This document shows positions 21,397 through 33,500 of a stretch of 64,000 nucleotides of DNA, piece after piece (positions within the stretch are counted from its first letter, which is position 1; the number at the start of each line of letters is the position of its first letter). This DNA is from Symmetrospora coprosmae (taxonomy: Eukaryota > Basidiomycota > Cystobasidiomycetes > Symmetrosporaceae), in the NCBI GenBank assembly GCA_008802785.1, contig VUYT01000001.1, positions 310,001-374,000 on the forward strand. The letters run 5' to 3'. Below the pieces are notes generated by a model. It ran no database searches, had not been told where the DNA came from, and was given only the letters and a program-made list of their open reading frames with translations. A program made the position numbers and the translations under genes.

Positions 21397-22662
21397 ATGT
21401 CCAGCCAGCTCTCCCGGACGGCGTTCCAGGCCGCGCTCCGGACGCCTGCAGCCCGACAGAGCTCGTCGAGAATCCTCCCCTTGCTCGTCGCAGCAAAGCA
21501 GATGAGCACGTCCAGCACCTCGAGCGCAGCAGCAGCACCGCACACGACCCCGCCATCGCACTCGGCACACGAGCCCGTCCTGCCCGGGTCGGCAGCCAAA
21601 GCCGCCCGATCCTCGCCCTCGTCCCTCGTCGGCGGGAGGGTCGGCGTGATTGCTCCGTCGCAGGCAATCACAGAGGACTGGTCCATCCAGCGAGAGTACC
21701 CAGACTACAGCAAGGGCCCCTCTGCGCTCGACAAGGCCAGCCGGCTCTTCTTCTTCACAGAGATCCTCCGGGGCATGTGGGTAGTGTGAGTGTAGACACT
21801 GACAGCGCGGCTCCTCCGGTGGCCAATCGTTCCTCGCTCAGATGCGTGATCTTTGCTGATGCCCGGGCGGTGGATACGCTCTCTACTGCTCTGTCTACAG
21901 CCTCGAGAACTTCTTCAGGCCACCATAGTGAGTGCCGCTAGTGCGAGACGAGCTGCCTGTTCCTCTAAGCCGGCCAGCTGACATGCGCCTTTCCCGCCAC
22001 AGCACAATCATGTACCCATTCGAGAAGGGAGCGATTGGACCGAGATTCAGAGGGGAGCACGCTCTCCGTCGGTACGCAACAGGCGAGGAGCGGTGCATTG
22101 CCTGCAAGCTGTGCGAGGCCATCTGCCCTGCGCAGGCCATCACCATCGAGTCGGAGACGAGAGCCGATGGTGCTAGGCGGACAACGCGGTACGACAGTGA
22201 GTTGCACATGCTCTAGTCCTGCATCACATGGGCAGGGAAGTGCCTTCGAGAACGGGCTCGGAACATGTATACATCTGGCATGCGCCTCTGTCGAGCCCAC
22301 TTTCTGGACCCTTCCCTACCAACAGTCTGCCTTTGGCTAGACATGCTGGGACAGTGGCTGACTCATCTGATGCCCGATCCTGCAGTCGACATGACCAAGT
22401 GCATCTACTGCGGTTTCTGCCAGGAGGCTTGCCCGGTTGATGCCATTGTCGAATGTGGGCAATTCCCCCAGCGGGACATATAATCTCGTTCTCCCAGCCG
22501 ACGCGCTAAGCTTTGCTCGTGTTTTCCGCAGCACAAAACGTCGAGTACACGATGGAGACGAGGGAGGAGCTCTTGTACAACAAGGAGAAGCTCCTGGCCA
22601 ACGGTGACCGGCTCGAGGCAGAGATTGCTGCCAACTTGCACTCGGACCACCTGTACAGGTAG
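21397..22662 (+). CDS. NDUFS8: NADH dehydrogenase [ubiquinone] Fe-S protein 8 (TYKY)
   Basis: Complex I 23-kDa subunit carrying clusters N6a and N6b. Exons 21397-21785, 21901-21927, 22003-22196, 22386-22454 and 22532-22662 sum to 810 nt (269 residues). A long Ser/Ala-rich presequence precedes [20 protein letters not shown]. Conserved landmarks follow: [66 protein letters not shown] and [20 protein letters not shown]. All eight cluster cysteines (two CxxCxxCxxxCP sets) are present. Exon 2 is only 27 nt. The C-terminus ends [11 protein letters not shown] as in other eukaryotes. Its presence shows the organism has a proton-pumping complex I. Confidence 0.98.
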
Positions 22663-23148
22663 AGGAGCAGGACCACACTGGTGGAAACTGCAACTACATC
22701 CGCTAAAGAGGATCGAATGACTTTGTCTGCGTGATGCGATCCTTGACAGTCTGCTTGCTGCGGCGACGATCGTCGCTCGCGAACAAGCGGTGGTGCTGGA
22801 GGTTTGTAAGCTATCATGCAGGCGTGAAGGTGTGTCTGTCGTATTGGTATCGCAATAGCTGCGTTGGCAAGCAACCAGGATGCCCTGTGGCACGGAGACT
22901 GAGACCTAAGCCTCTTCGCGTGACCGGCCCTCCCGACGAATTTGCCGCTCAAGTCTTGCGCAGCGACCCCGTTGGCACAGACTATTGAGTGGAAGTCCTG
23001 AGTGTTTGCGTCGCATGTCGCTCTTCGTGACATCCCCTCGCCAGAGGCCCCGACCTCCGAACTCGAGAGATCTTCGGCAGCTTCTCGCCTCGTTTCCCCC
23101 TTGTCTCCGCGCATATCTGAACAGGTGACAAAGTCTGCGCGCGCATGC
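22663..23148. other. Intergenic, tandem genes
   Basis: 486 bases between the NDUFS8 stop and the next start. The reading frame of the downstream gene stays open from 23002, so its start could lie upstream. No other gene is seen. Confidence 0.35.
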
Positions 23149-24731
23149 ATGCTCACTCGGCACAACCGAGCTGGGACAGTGGCATGGCGCTTTGCGCATG
23201 CGGAAGCGCGAGCGCTTCGATGCGTCGCACGGCACTATGTGACCAACCGGGACGAGAACGCTTCACCAGTCACACCTCCGTCTGAGGCACCGAAGCTTGC
23301 GTTCAAGCGCACGCAGTCCATCCTGCTGGACGAAGGCAATCCCATCATTCACCGGGAGCGGTACAAGCTGCACAAGCAATTTTGCGATGCGCAAAGCGAG
23401 GAAGAGGCAGAGCTCTCACCCGAGGCCCTGAGGTGGCAGTCGGACCCTTACCGTGCGCTTTCCTCGCTTCCGCACGACGGCTTCACTGCTGTTGTTGCGA
23501 CTCGTAGTTTGACTCGCCGTGTCCCGCGTGCCCGCCCGCCAGTCTCCATGCTCGCATCACCGATACGGCGCTGCATCTGGAGCACCCGCCCCATGCCCAA
23601 AGGTGGGCCCGGGTCACAATAACTCCCACCCTCACCCTGCTGCCTCACTTACATGGCGCGCTTTGCGCACTTGCACTCGCGGTCGCAGACCTGCTCATCC
23701 CGATAAAGGCAGCAGCGTACGAAGAGGAGGTGCCTGCGAATGCCGGCAGCTCAGGCCCTCGTCGGACGCGCTGGCGTTCGAGCATCTTCGCCCGGGAAAT
23801 ACTGCACCGTTCCTCGCTCTCCACCAGCGATAGAGCCGGCCGGAAGCAGGCCCGCGGGTACGTCATCTGTAAGCGCGATGCGGTCCACCATTTCATGAGC
23901 AAAGGTAGGAATAGCCTTTGCCCTTAGCAGACGGTGCGACACGCCTTCTAACGCTGTTCCATTGCCTGATGCACTACAGGTGGACCCTGGAAGCGATTGG
24001 ACCCGAATGCAGAGGCAAATCCTGTGCTGGCCTTCCAAATAGAGTCGCAGCTGCGTCGCCGCGTCGTACAAGAGCTGGAACTCCTCGCAGACGCCCGCAC
24101 CGAGGACACAGAGCAGGTTCAGCTATTCCCATTGCCCGAGAGTGCCCTTGTAGGCGGTCCCTCCCGTGACTGCCTGCTCCGAGCCTCTTCTTTCGAGCCG
24201 GGCCCTACACCAGCCGCGATCATCGAGCTCTCGAAAGCCGGAGCTTCGCTCGTCCCGGCAGGCGCTTCGAGCCGGCTCGGGACCATGGTATCACCGGATG
24301 CCAAGCAGACGTACGCCGACCTAGCGATGCGCCGCGTACCGGTCTACTCCCTGTCGGCCATGTTCGACATGGATCCCGGAATACACCAAGAGGCATCCCG
24401 CCTGCCGCAGCCCAAGAGCACTTCTGGCCCACGCACTTGGGCCGACCTTGCCATCACGCATCCACACATCTACGCTCGCGAAATGCTTGAAGCCAAGGGG
24501 GAGCAGGAGGAGTTCCGTCGCTTGGCCTGCCAGCTCCTGCCGGTCATCGCGGATGGTCCGACGGCGGCTCCGCAGGTCGTCTACGTGCCAGCACTCACGA
24601 GGAAGGCCGTCCCGCTACTCAAGGCACTCTGGAGATGGCGCTTGTGGGTCGGTGAGGGCTGGTCTGGAGATGGTTTCGGGATGGCTGCGGCACTGGTCAA
24701 AGAATCGATGGCCCCGGGCAAGCCAGTCTGA
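23149..24731 (+). CDS. Predicted mitochondrial protein of unknown function
   Basis: Exons 23149-23602, 23689-23904 and 23980-24731 join in phase 1 to 1422 nt (473 residues). The N-terminus is Arg/Ala-rich with no acidic residue for ~25 positions (MLTRHNRAGTVAWRFAHAEA), consistent with a mitochondrial presequence. A conserved-looking block follows: ALSSLPHDGFTAVVATRSLT, VSMLASPIRRCIWSTRPMPK and, across intron 1, DLLIPIKAA. After intron 2 comes KGGPWKRLDPNAEANPVLAF and a mostly helical C-terminal half (TWADLAITHPHIYAREMLEA). The 'LASPIR-C' and 'PK-DLL' elements look like a fungal mitochondrial family, but I cannot name it. Splicing is supported because other joins break the frame. Confidence 0.75.
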
Positions 24732-24876
24732 CGTCTCGGGGAAAGGCGACTGCATCTCGTTATTGCTTGTCGTGATACATCTACTTCTACACTTTTTGTG
24801 GTGCTCGCATCACGGACTCTAGACTTGCACGGGACTGCTGCACATATACTGATTGCGGGGTCTGACACGCGGCTAC

Positions 24877-26666
24877 CTACCCTACTTGGGTACCGCGCTT
24901 CTCCGCGACGACACTCATGAGCGGGCTCGCTGCTGCGTTGGCTTGTTCGCGTGCGATCTTTGCGTCGTACTCGATTTTGGCGTACGCGGCACCGCCAAAG
25001 AGCGTAAGCGAGATGCCAAAGAGATTCGTAGGCGTGATGTGCAGGTCGAAGATGATGACTGCGAGGATGATGGTCAGGACCTGCTTGACGTTGGCCGCAA
25101 CCGTCATGCTGAGCGGGGAGGTCTTCTTGTTCGCCTGGAGAAGCAGGCCAGTTGCGTGCTTCAGCAGGGCGCTGCGATGTGATGTGATGTGATGTGATGT
25201 GATGTGGAGCTACCGGTCGCCACTCACGGTGAAGCTGACCACGTTGAGCGCGAACGCTATCGCGCCGTTCATGATGAGGCCGGTCAGGCGACTCTGCGTT
25301 AGCTGGGTCGCGCCGTACTCGCGCACCCGCTCGAGCTCGCCCGTGTACCAGCTTGCCGCGATGCACTGCATGAAGGCAAGCGGAGACATGCGGAGGAGGA
25401 GATCGAGCGGGTGGAGCTTCAGCCGTCCGACGAGAATCATGTTCGTCATTATCGTCTTGAGCGCGGCTAGCACGGCGCCAATGAGCGTGAGGATGAGACC
25501 CCAGTATGTGAAGTAGTAGTCGCCGTATCTGCAATGCGATGCGAGCATCGATCAGCTCAGTGCACATGCAGGCAATCACCGAGCAAAGAGAGGCTCAGCG
25601 CACGTCGCAAATACTACACCTAAAATGACCGGTATCAAGGCAAGCAAGCTCTTTCGCGATGTCCGCTTCCTCAGCATGAGATAGCCTAGCGCGATGGCAA
25701 AGAGTGGTGTCATGGCTCGCACGACCTGGTGGAACTTGTGACGTGTACGCAGGGAATAGGGAGCAAGAGATCAGGCCCTACCTCCGGGTGTGAGAAACAG
25801 CGTGCCGGACTCACTGGGACCGTCACCAGGTTGAGCGAGAGGTTCGACACGGCAATGTTGATGGTGTAAAGGGAGCTGAAGGCGATGAGGACGAGGTTCT
25901 CCCGTTTGGTAAGTCGCTGCTGGGTAAAGAGGCCGCGGGAGAGGCAGGCCTGGGATCCGATGGCACCGCAGAGCGTGTGGATGGCGGTTAGGGACCAGGG
26001 AAATGGGAATTTGTTCATGAGAAGTTTGTTGTAGAGGGTAAGACTGAGGTTTGCGAGAAAGTAGTAGACCATCCAGGCGCCTGCAGAGTCCCACAGTGGA
26101 TTCCGGGCGCCACTGCTGCTATTGCCGCTGCTTCCTCCGCCGCGTGACGTCCGTATCTTTGACAGTGCTGGCGGGACGCCCGAGGAGAGCGACGGCATGA
26201 TGCGGTGTGACCGCGGCGGCTGGTACTGTGGTCTACTAGGCGCCGCCGTCGTCGTAGGCGAGGGGGATGGACTGCGCCTGCCGTTATTCCTGGCGTCGCC
26301 GTAGACTGGCGTTGTCCCGCTTCCAGGCACGCTGATGCTGTGGCTCGCGGGAGGGTAGTTGCGCGCGCTCCCAAACCCTTCGCTGCTCTTGTCGCGGCCC
26401 ATGAGGAAGGACGAGGGTCGCCGCTCAATCTCTGGGCTGTGCTTCTCCTTGCTGGTGCTGCTACCATTCGCCGTCGTCGACGTCGCAGAGGGGATCTCTA
26501 TGAAAGGTGGTGGACTGCTCGAGCTCGCTTGACTGTCCCTCGATGCCGCCGAGAACCGCTCGCTGCTCCTCCTCGAGTGCGTAGCAGACGCTGCAGATGA
26601 TGATGGTTGCCATTGCAATTGATGCTGCTGATGCTGCTGCTGCTGCTCGTCCCTGTCGCCGTTCAT
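24877..26666 (-). CDS. Triose-phosphate/nucleotide-sugar transporter family (TPT/DMT)
   Basis: Exons 26666-25815, 25734-25604, 25528-25228 and 25134-24877 sum to 1542 nt (513 residues). The first ~190 residues are Gln/Ser/Pro-rich and cytosolic. About ten membrane helices follow, opening AWMVYYFLANLSLTLYNKLL and including FPFPWSLTAIHTLCGAIGSQ, VPFHQVVRAMTPLFAIALGY, YYFTYWGLILTLIGAVLAAL-KTIMTN and NVVSFTANKKTSPLSMTVAA-NVKQVLTI. The last is the conserved K-x-T-SPL...NVKQV block of eukaryotic TPT-family Golgi and ER carriers. The C-terminal helix is GISLTLFGGAAYAKIEYDAK. The substrate cannot be told; Golgi nucleotide-sugar or phosphorylated-sugar exchange is likely. A (GATGT)6 repeat sits in intron 3. 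Confidence 0.92.
25176..25205. repeat. (GATGT)6 pentanucleotide repeat in an intron
   Basis: Six perfect tandem units inside the last intron of the TPT-family gene, between the donor at 25227 and the acceptor before 25134. Confidence 0.95.
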
Positions 26667-26699
26667 GGCTTCTTCTCTCCCGGAGTCGCGTCTGGCTCC

Positions 26700-26748
<49 letters not shown>

Positions 26749-27172
26749 CCCTGAACAAGCCAAGCTTAGACAGCAACGAGCGGGCAGATACTCGCACAAT
26801 CGCACTCGCAAAGGGGACCAGCCCGGATCTCGTATAATATAGGATGTGTGCACACTGGTCGGCGTTCGGCTGTTGGCTGTATTGAGGAGAGAAGGGGTGG
26901 AGGAGAGCAGAAACTCGGGGCCCGCTCTGACGGCGAATGATGGCATGAAAGGGTGGTGCGCACACACACACGACGCGCGCAAGAGCACAGAACACGGAGA
27001 GCCAAGCAAGCTGATGCTACTGGTAGTCATTCTTCCACTCGAGAAACTCTGCATGGCATTAGCAGCAGTCTATGCAAGAAGCTCCATGTACGCGTACAGT
27101 GGCAGCGTGGCCCCGCTCGGACGCGTCACGTAACGCAAGCAGCTGTCCAAGGCATGCACATCGCACTCGCAT
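26667..27172. other. Intergenic, promoter of the TPT gene
   Basis: 506 bases between two minus-strand genes: the promoter/5' UTR of the TPT gene and the 3' flank of the GST gene. It contains the (CCTG)n repeat. Frames through that repeat give only low-complexity peptides. Confidence 0.4.
26701..26750. repeat. (CCTG)12 tetranucleotide repeat
   Basis: About 12.5 perfect CCTG/CAGG units, 35 bases upstream of the TPT-gene start codon, so probably within its 5' UTR. Confidence 0.95.
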
Positions 27173-28365
27173 CTACTGCCTGGACTGGGCCGCAGCTTTG
27201 TCCTCCTGCATCTTGACAACGCTAGGCCGCTCGAGCAGCTTGTTGTGCCATTGAGCAAAGTTGGGGAACTCGGCATTGATGCTGCGAGCGGGCGAGCATA
27301 GAACGACAAACGCCATCAGCCTCTCGTATAACGCTGCGGCAAGCTCAGCTTTTCTTGTGCCCCAACCCACTCGACCTTGTCCTTCATGATGGTGCCAAGA
27401 ATAGCGAGGTTCCAGCTGCGGGAACGACGAGGCATGTTAAGCTACAGCCATTTCTGCAAACGGGCCTGCTTGAGCTCACTTGATGAAGGACAGGTCCGCG
27501 ACGGTTACCCGATCGCCAACGAGGTACTCTTTGCCCTCGAGGGCTCGGTCGAGCACACCCCAGACTCGCTTGATCTCCTTGATGTACCGTTCGGCAGCCT
27601 CGGGGAGCTGCGGCCGCGCAGAGCCCGAAAATCAGCTACTCCCCATGACGGCAGTGTATCCAGAGACGAAACTCACAGGCTGGTAGAAGCTGAACCAGAA
27701 GGCCTGGCTGTTGTTGCCGAATCAAGGGCGATGGAGATCCCCTTCAGCCTGGATCCCCGGTCAGTCTCCAGCACGATCGGACAGGGCTCTCACCCGAAGT
27801 AGGGGCCTTGCCCGCTCGACTGGAAGGCGAGCCACTGCGCAACGAGATGCTTGTCGTCTCCGCTGACCGACAGCTTTCCTTCCGGGTCGTACTTCTCGAG
27901 GACGTAGCCGATAATGGCGGACGACTCCCAGAGGGTGAAGTCGTTGTTCCTGTGGTCCACAAGGATCGGGATTCTGCCGTTGGGGTTAAGCTGGGACAGC
28001 GGAGATCAGAAAGGAGGCAGGAGTCAGGCGCTGCTGGTGGAGCTCAAGTCCAGGTGCTCAGGAGTTCCTGCCGCGCGTGCGTACCTTCAGAAGGGAATCC
28101 GGCTTGGGCCCCGTCATGGGCAGCTCTGGGAACTCGGTCTTGTACGATAGGTTGAGCTCATCGAGAATGACGGCAGTCTTCCAGCCTGTAAATGTGCGTG
28201 TAGCAACGTCCGCAGAGCCAGCGTTTGGGTGAGCGTCAGCTCTGGAGGCGTCCGCCCATGGCCAGGGCAAGGCGTCATGGCACTGCGGTGGCTTCTCGCC
28301 TTGCCAGAGGAGGGCCGCTGACCGTTGGGACCGCCAGTGTGCGAGTAGAGTGTAAAGTCGGCCAT
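27173..28365 (-). CDS. Ure2-like glutathione S-transferase
   Basis: Exons 28365-28323, 28185-28085, 27990-27794, 27707-27677, 27607-27480, 27415-27371 and 27281-27173 sum to 654 nt (217 residues). The N-terminal thioredoxin-like domain reads FTLYSHTGGPNGWKTAVILD, then KLNPNGRIPILVDHRNNDFT and LWESSAIIGYVLEKYD. The NPNGRIP-[IV]-LVDH and FTLWES strings are specific to Ure2/nu-class GSTs. The C-terminal domain has GQGPYFGQAFWFSFYQP, EAAERYIKEIKRVWGVLD and VDINAEFPNFAQWHNKLLER. No Asn-rich prion domain is present, so it is an enzyme-like member (glutathione conjugation or peroxidase) rather than a nitrogen regulator. Exon 4 is 31 nt and exon 6 is 45 nt. Confidence 0.93.
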
Positions 28366-29132
28366 AGTGGAATTCCTGAGTACTCGTATGCGGCCCTGGT
28401 TTTATGTTAAGGAAGGAGGCCAAGAGGAGAAGGGAGAAGAAGCTCGCTTGCGACCAGGCGATGCTGTCGAGGGCAAGCGGCCGAGAGGGTTGCCGACCGT
28501 CCACTGGAGGTTTCAGCGGGAAAGGCGATGAGGTACGCCCGTGAGCGCTCGCACACAGAACACATTTCCCGGGACGCGACACACGCACATAGAGCCGTCA
28601 CTCCTCCGTACAAGCTTGCTACGGATGGCGGAGTACAGTGGCCAACGTCGAGCTTCGGAGGATTGCGTCACGGCCGCCGCCGTGCCTGAAACGCACGTGA
28701 TTCCATCCGCCGCGGCTCGACGCGCTGCGCGCACTTTGGCATTGCAGCTTGACGGTCACTGGCACTGCAGCTTGAGGGTCACTACTGTACGATGCTGCAT
28801 CGATTTACTATTTCGATGCGAAGGCTTGCACTGGCTTTCTGCAATACAGTATGCATCGCAAGTGATGCTGCCACTGCGTGGATCTTCACGGGCACAGCGT
28901 CCCAGCCCAAGCGAGTACTCGGGCCTCAGGCACGCTGGGGATTCCTTGACATGCCTCGATTTTACGCGACTTTCACCCACCTTGTTTACGCCTGCCTGTT
29001 TACCTACGGTATCTAGGCTACCGGTATGCTGGATCGCTGAGCTCTGCAATATGGGCACTGTGCTTGCTTGCTTGCAGTTGCGATCCAGCTCTTTGGCATC
29101 TCCCCGACCGTTTGAGCATACAACAGAACAGC
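28366..29132. promoter_or_regulatory. Divergent intergenic region, GST / coiled-coil gene
   Basis: 767 bases between divergent starts. Its centre (about 28740-29000) is less GC-rich. It contains a short direct repeat, GCAGCTTGA, twice near 28745-28775. No gene supported. Confidence 0.35.
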
Positions 29133-30229
29133 ATGAACAGGCAAAGCTTTGACTTGACACCTATCGAGGGTCTGCGCATTTACAAGAGTGCGTGATCTGC
29201 TTCCCTGCCATGGCTAGATCCGCTCTTCTTTCGCTGACCCAGTCTTGCCCGCATTGCGCACAGAGCGGTCCAAGCCGACCCTTCATAGGAATGGCAGTGC
29301 CAGCTCGAGCATGAGCTCTACATCGGTGGCCACCGCACCGTCTCTCTCCCTCTCGTCCACCACGCTGGCCTCCAGTGACTCAACAGACCAGCTCACGCCT
29401 AGCTCGTGGGTACCTCCCTTCCTGCCTGAGTGCCGCCAGAGCTGACTGTCGACGTCGCTGGCGTCTACGCAGATCCCAAGACTCGTTCCACATCCCCCTA
29501 CCGCCCTCCTTCGAACTCAGTCGCGCCCGGCGGCACCACCAAGCGCGGCAAGACAGCTGGCAGATCTCGCAGCGGCTGGTTGGGCGGGCCGAGGACGCGT
29601 TCGAAGAGCTGCTGTGGCAAGGCGGAGACGTCGAGGAGGCCGAGATCCGGGTGCGGATTGCACGGGAGGAGGAGGAAAAGTGCCGGCGGCGGGTCGACCG
29701 GGCGGCGCTCGACATTACGGCACTCAAGAGGAAGGAGCGTGCTGCGCATGCGGCGGAGCTCTCGTGTGGAGAGGCTATTAGGGGAGAGCCCTGGCGCTCA
29801 AGTCCGCCTAGGCGCCGGCCGATGCCCACGCTGGAAGAGGTACCTTCTGCTGAGGGTCACAGCAGACGCAGCCCCAGCAAGAGCTCTGCATTTCGCAGAC
29901 TACGTGCGGCGGAAGAAGGGGCAGCAGCGCGCAGAGCAGCACGGAAAGCGGCAGAAGCGGCAGCGGCTGCGGAGGCTGAGAGGGAAATTGCTGCGGCGGC
30001 AGAGACCATGGTGGAGGAAGTGCGCAAGAGAGTGGAGCTCCTGCAGGCCATGGACTTGGGAGATGAGCAGCAACAATCTCGCGCAGAGCAGCAGCAGCAG
30101 CATCCTCATCATCATCCTCATCGTCAGCTGCCGCCGTCCGTGCTTCCGCCATCCATGTCGTCGACTTCGGTGCGCGCCTGCGGGTGCGGCATGCTCTGTC
30201 TGTGCTCGGCTGTTGCGGGTCTCTTGTGA
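29133..30229 (+). CDS. Coiled-coil protein of unknown function
   Basis: Exons 29133-29187, 29243-29405 and 29473-30229 close in frame at 975 nt (324 residues). The N-terminus is short and ordered (MNRQSFDLTPIEGLRIYK), followed by a Ser/Thr-rich stretch. The middle is a strongly charged helix: ARQDSWQISQRLVGRAEDAF, GGDVEEAEIRVRIAREEEEK, DRAALDITALKRKERAAHAA. A second Ala/Glu/Arg-rich coiled coil follows (MVEEVRKRVELLQAMDLGDE). The last ~17 codons are Cys-rich and unlike the rest, so the final donor (GTGCGC at ~30170) may splice to a short exon not identified. No family recognised; the overall form resembles cytoskeletal or autophagy scaffolds. Confidence 0.65.
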
Positions 30230-30512
30230 TTGGGTGGAGGGACGTCAGCCATCATGTAGCAGCAGTGTACATCAGAAGGTTGTGTCAGGGTCAGAGCTCG
30301 GTGAAGGCAAGGATGCCCTTGTACTCGAGTACTGAGACGTGGGCGCTCGCTCCTCCTGCTGCGATGCACGTGATCCTCTCGATCGCCCTCGGGTTGTTGT
30401 GATGGGGGTGGGTCATCAGACGCTCTCTCTCGAGGCTTTTGCACGGGCAGCGTTCTACACACTCACAGGGGAGGGTTGAGGAAGTGCCGTGCATGGCAGA
30501 TAGCAGTCCGCC

Positions 30513-33500
30513 ATGTCTGCACCCACGACGCCGCTCAAGTGGTCCCCTAAGAAGGCGGCAGCGAGGTCGCCTGGAGGGGGAGGAGGAGGGACTGGAGGAG
30601 GGCTGTTGGGCAGGAGCAGGAGCGGGACTGGCCCAGAGGATGGCAGCAACGGCAGGAGCAACAGCACGAGCTCCAAGGGCAAGATGAGGGCAATCTTCTG
30701 CGATGTCGTCGTGGAGGACGTCAACAGGACGGAGGCCGGATGGGAGTTCCCGCCAGGTGAGGCGAGGACAGGCGAGGCGAGGCGAGGCGAGGCGACATCG
30801 ACAGCGACACAATCAGGCTGACATTGGCGCCTGTGTGCACTCTCTCCCCTTCCACAGAGATACAGAGCTTCCTGCCGTGTCTGGGTACTTCCCTAGAGAA
30901 GCCAACCTCCTCGCCTGCCTTTCCGTCAACGCCGTCGCGGGCAGCACTCGACGAGGCCGGGACCAGCACGGTCAGTCCCAAAGCAGGCACAACGGGATGC
31001 ACTGGGCAGTGCTGATGCGTAATGTCCCACACAGAGCCGCCCTCCGGACCTCGAGCGCCTCCGTAATCTCCTCCTCGAGCTCGAATCCACCGAGGGGACG
31101 TACGTTCGCCGCCTCAAGGTCCTGCACAAGGTGAGTGTTCCGTAGAATGTGGTGGCGAGAGAAGAGGCGAAATGCGCTGAGAGCAGTCGCGCATTGGATA
31201 ACAGCTCTATGCGCACCCGCTTCGTGACTTTGCGCGCAACAGGGACACAGAAATCATCCCTCTGTTTGACGCCAAGCTTATGTTCGGTAACATCGAGGCC
31301 ATTCTTCCTGCCAACGAGGCCTTCCTGCACGACCTCAAGGCCAGCCTGCATCCAGTCAGCGGGTACAGGGCCCCAGAGCACTGGGCGAACGTCATGCTCA
31401 GACATGTGAGTCTGGTTCGGACGAACCGTCTGCGCGTGCACGGACCTGAGCTCACCTTCACACGACCTACCAGCTCCACCACTTTTCTACGCTGTATCCC
31501 GCCTACATCCTCAATCTCGAAGGGGCCAAATCGACCGAGCGCGAACTTCGCCGGCGCAACACGGCGTTCCGCAACTTCATTGAGCGCACACGCTCCGCCG
31601 CGGGCGAAGGGCACGACAATTGCAGCCTCGAGTCGTTGCTCATCGAAGCCGCTCAGCGGATCCCGCGGTACCGCTTGCTGCTCAAGGGCATTGTCAAGGA
31701 GGTTGACGCCCGGGACCCTGCTCGCCCGGCCATGCTCGAGGCGATAGAGGTGGCGAGCTCCATCGCTGCCCTTGACGAGAATGAGCACACGAGACGGGCA
31801 GCAGCGCTATACGGCCTAGGCCGCGCTATCGAGGGCTTCCCAGTAAGGCGTCATGCCTCCCTCCGAGACTGGGAAGCGCAGACTGATCGCCCTACCTGGC
31901 TGTCCTGCGCAGGCCCGTATGACGAGCAGACACCGCTACTTTATAGACTGCATCGACGTCCTTGACACCCGCCTGTCTCCCGCCGCAGCGACTTCGGCTC
32001 CAGGAAGCGGGTACAGCTCGCACACGGACGATCTCCTGTGCACGCTGTTCCTCTTTAACGACCGCATCCTCGTGGCCAAGCGAGACAGTGCAGAGGGCAC
32101 GGGCAGGTCGATCGTTGGCCTCAACAACATCAACAAGCTCGTGCAGGATATGCAGGGAAAGGATGCAGCGCTGTCGAGATCGAGGTCGCCCATGAAGGGG
32201 CGTGGGAAGGCGATGCGGTACAGAGGGGACTACGACCTGGGAGAAGTGATAGCAAATGACTTGGGCGAATATGGTGGGTCCGTACTCTTGAGAGTGGTTG
32301 CGCGGCAAGCGACTGATACCTACAACCATCCTCTCTCGGTAGGCTTCTCTCTCTTCCTCGACCGCGCGCCCACCGAGTTCAGCGAGCGGTGGAACGGCCG
32401 TCCGCTCCGCCATTTCGTCATCATCAAGCCGGAGCGACCGGAAGACAAGACACGCTTCCTGTCCAACATCTGGCATTGCATGGCCCAGAACAAGACGGAA
32501 AAGAAAGGTCCGCGCGCCATGCTGCTCAGGCAGAATCAGCTCAGCGTGTACTGGAACATATACGATAGGCGATCCTACTTGAGCGAAACACGCAAGGTGC
32601 GTTCGCCCCCCATTCGGTCGGCCGCATGGGCCGGCTCAATCAGCCGGGTCTCAGGCGAAGCTGACTTGTGCTGCGGACGCAGGCAAGGATGGCACTACAG
32701 CTCGCCGCAATCGACGACTTCCAGCCTCTCTCACAATCGGCATCTGCTCCGGCGGCAGTTGCCGAGGCGATTCTCTACGAGGACGGCATGTGCGAGTGAG
32801 TCGATGTATGCAATCTACTAAGCATGTATAGCCTGGAGACTGATGAATGCGTCCCGCGATAGCTACAGCCTCCGGCTACGTGGGTCTGCTGAGACGCGAC
32901 TATCTGCAATCAGTCAAGCATCCATTGTCACGAATGTGCTGGAAGCAGGTGCGCTTTCGTTAGCATCTTCTCCGCATCTTGTCGTCGGACTACCCTGACC
33001 GCTTCCCGTGTCCTTCTCCGTCATCAGCTCTCAGGCTTCGGCTTCACGATCCAGTCCCCAAGCTCCCGGGTAGCAAGCAGCCTTTGGAGACTTCGCGAGG
33101 CTCGACATCCTCACGCCAGCTCAGCGCATCTTCGAACCGGCCGAAGAGTGTGCTGGACTTCATGCTCAGCCCTTCCAGCAGTGTCAGTAGTCCCCGTCGC
33201 ACCCTGTCAAAGGCCAGCAAAACCTCAACACAGGACAGCCACCGAACGGGGACTGGATCAGCCTCGATCTTCAGCCAGGAATATGCGTCGACCGCGCATA
33301 CGTCTGTGCACTCCCACGAGGCCCAAGATGGCTTTGCATCGGCGCCGAGCCCGCACAAACGCCCTGCCACTTCGGCAGGCTGCAACGCGCCTGGCAGCGC
33401 CCCGAGCCATATTCGCTCAAATAGCGACATGTCAAGACAGTCGGCGGGCCATTCGGCGCAGAACACGCGGAACTCCTGGTACGAAGAAAACAGCGGCCTA

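Noticed and set aside
25176-25205. (GATGT)6 as a telomere-like or CRISPR-like repeat
   Set aside because: It lies inside an intron of a transporter gene, has no spacers and does not match fungal telomere units.
28541-29152. 203-codon open frame (+) overlapping the promoter of the coiled-coil gene
   Set aside because: Mixed composition without domain character; it overlaps the real start of the downstream gene in another frame.
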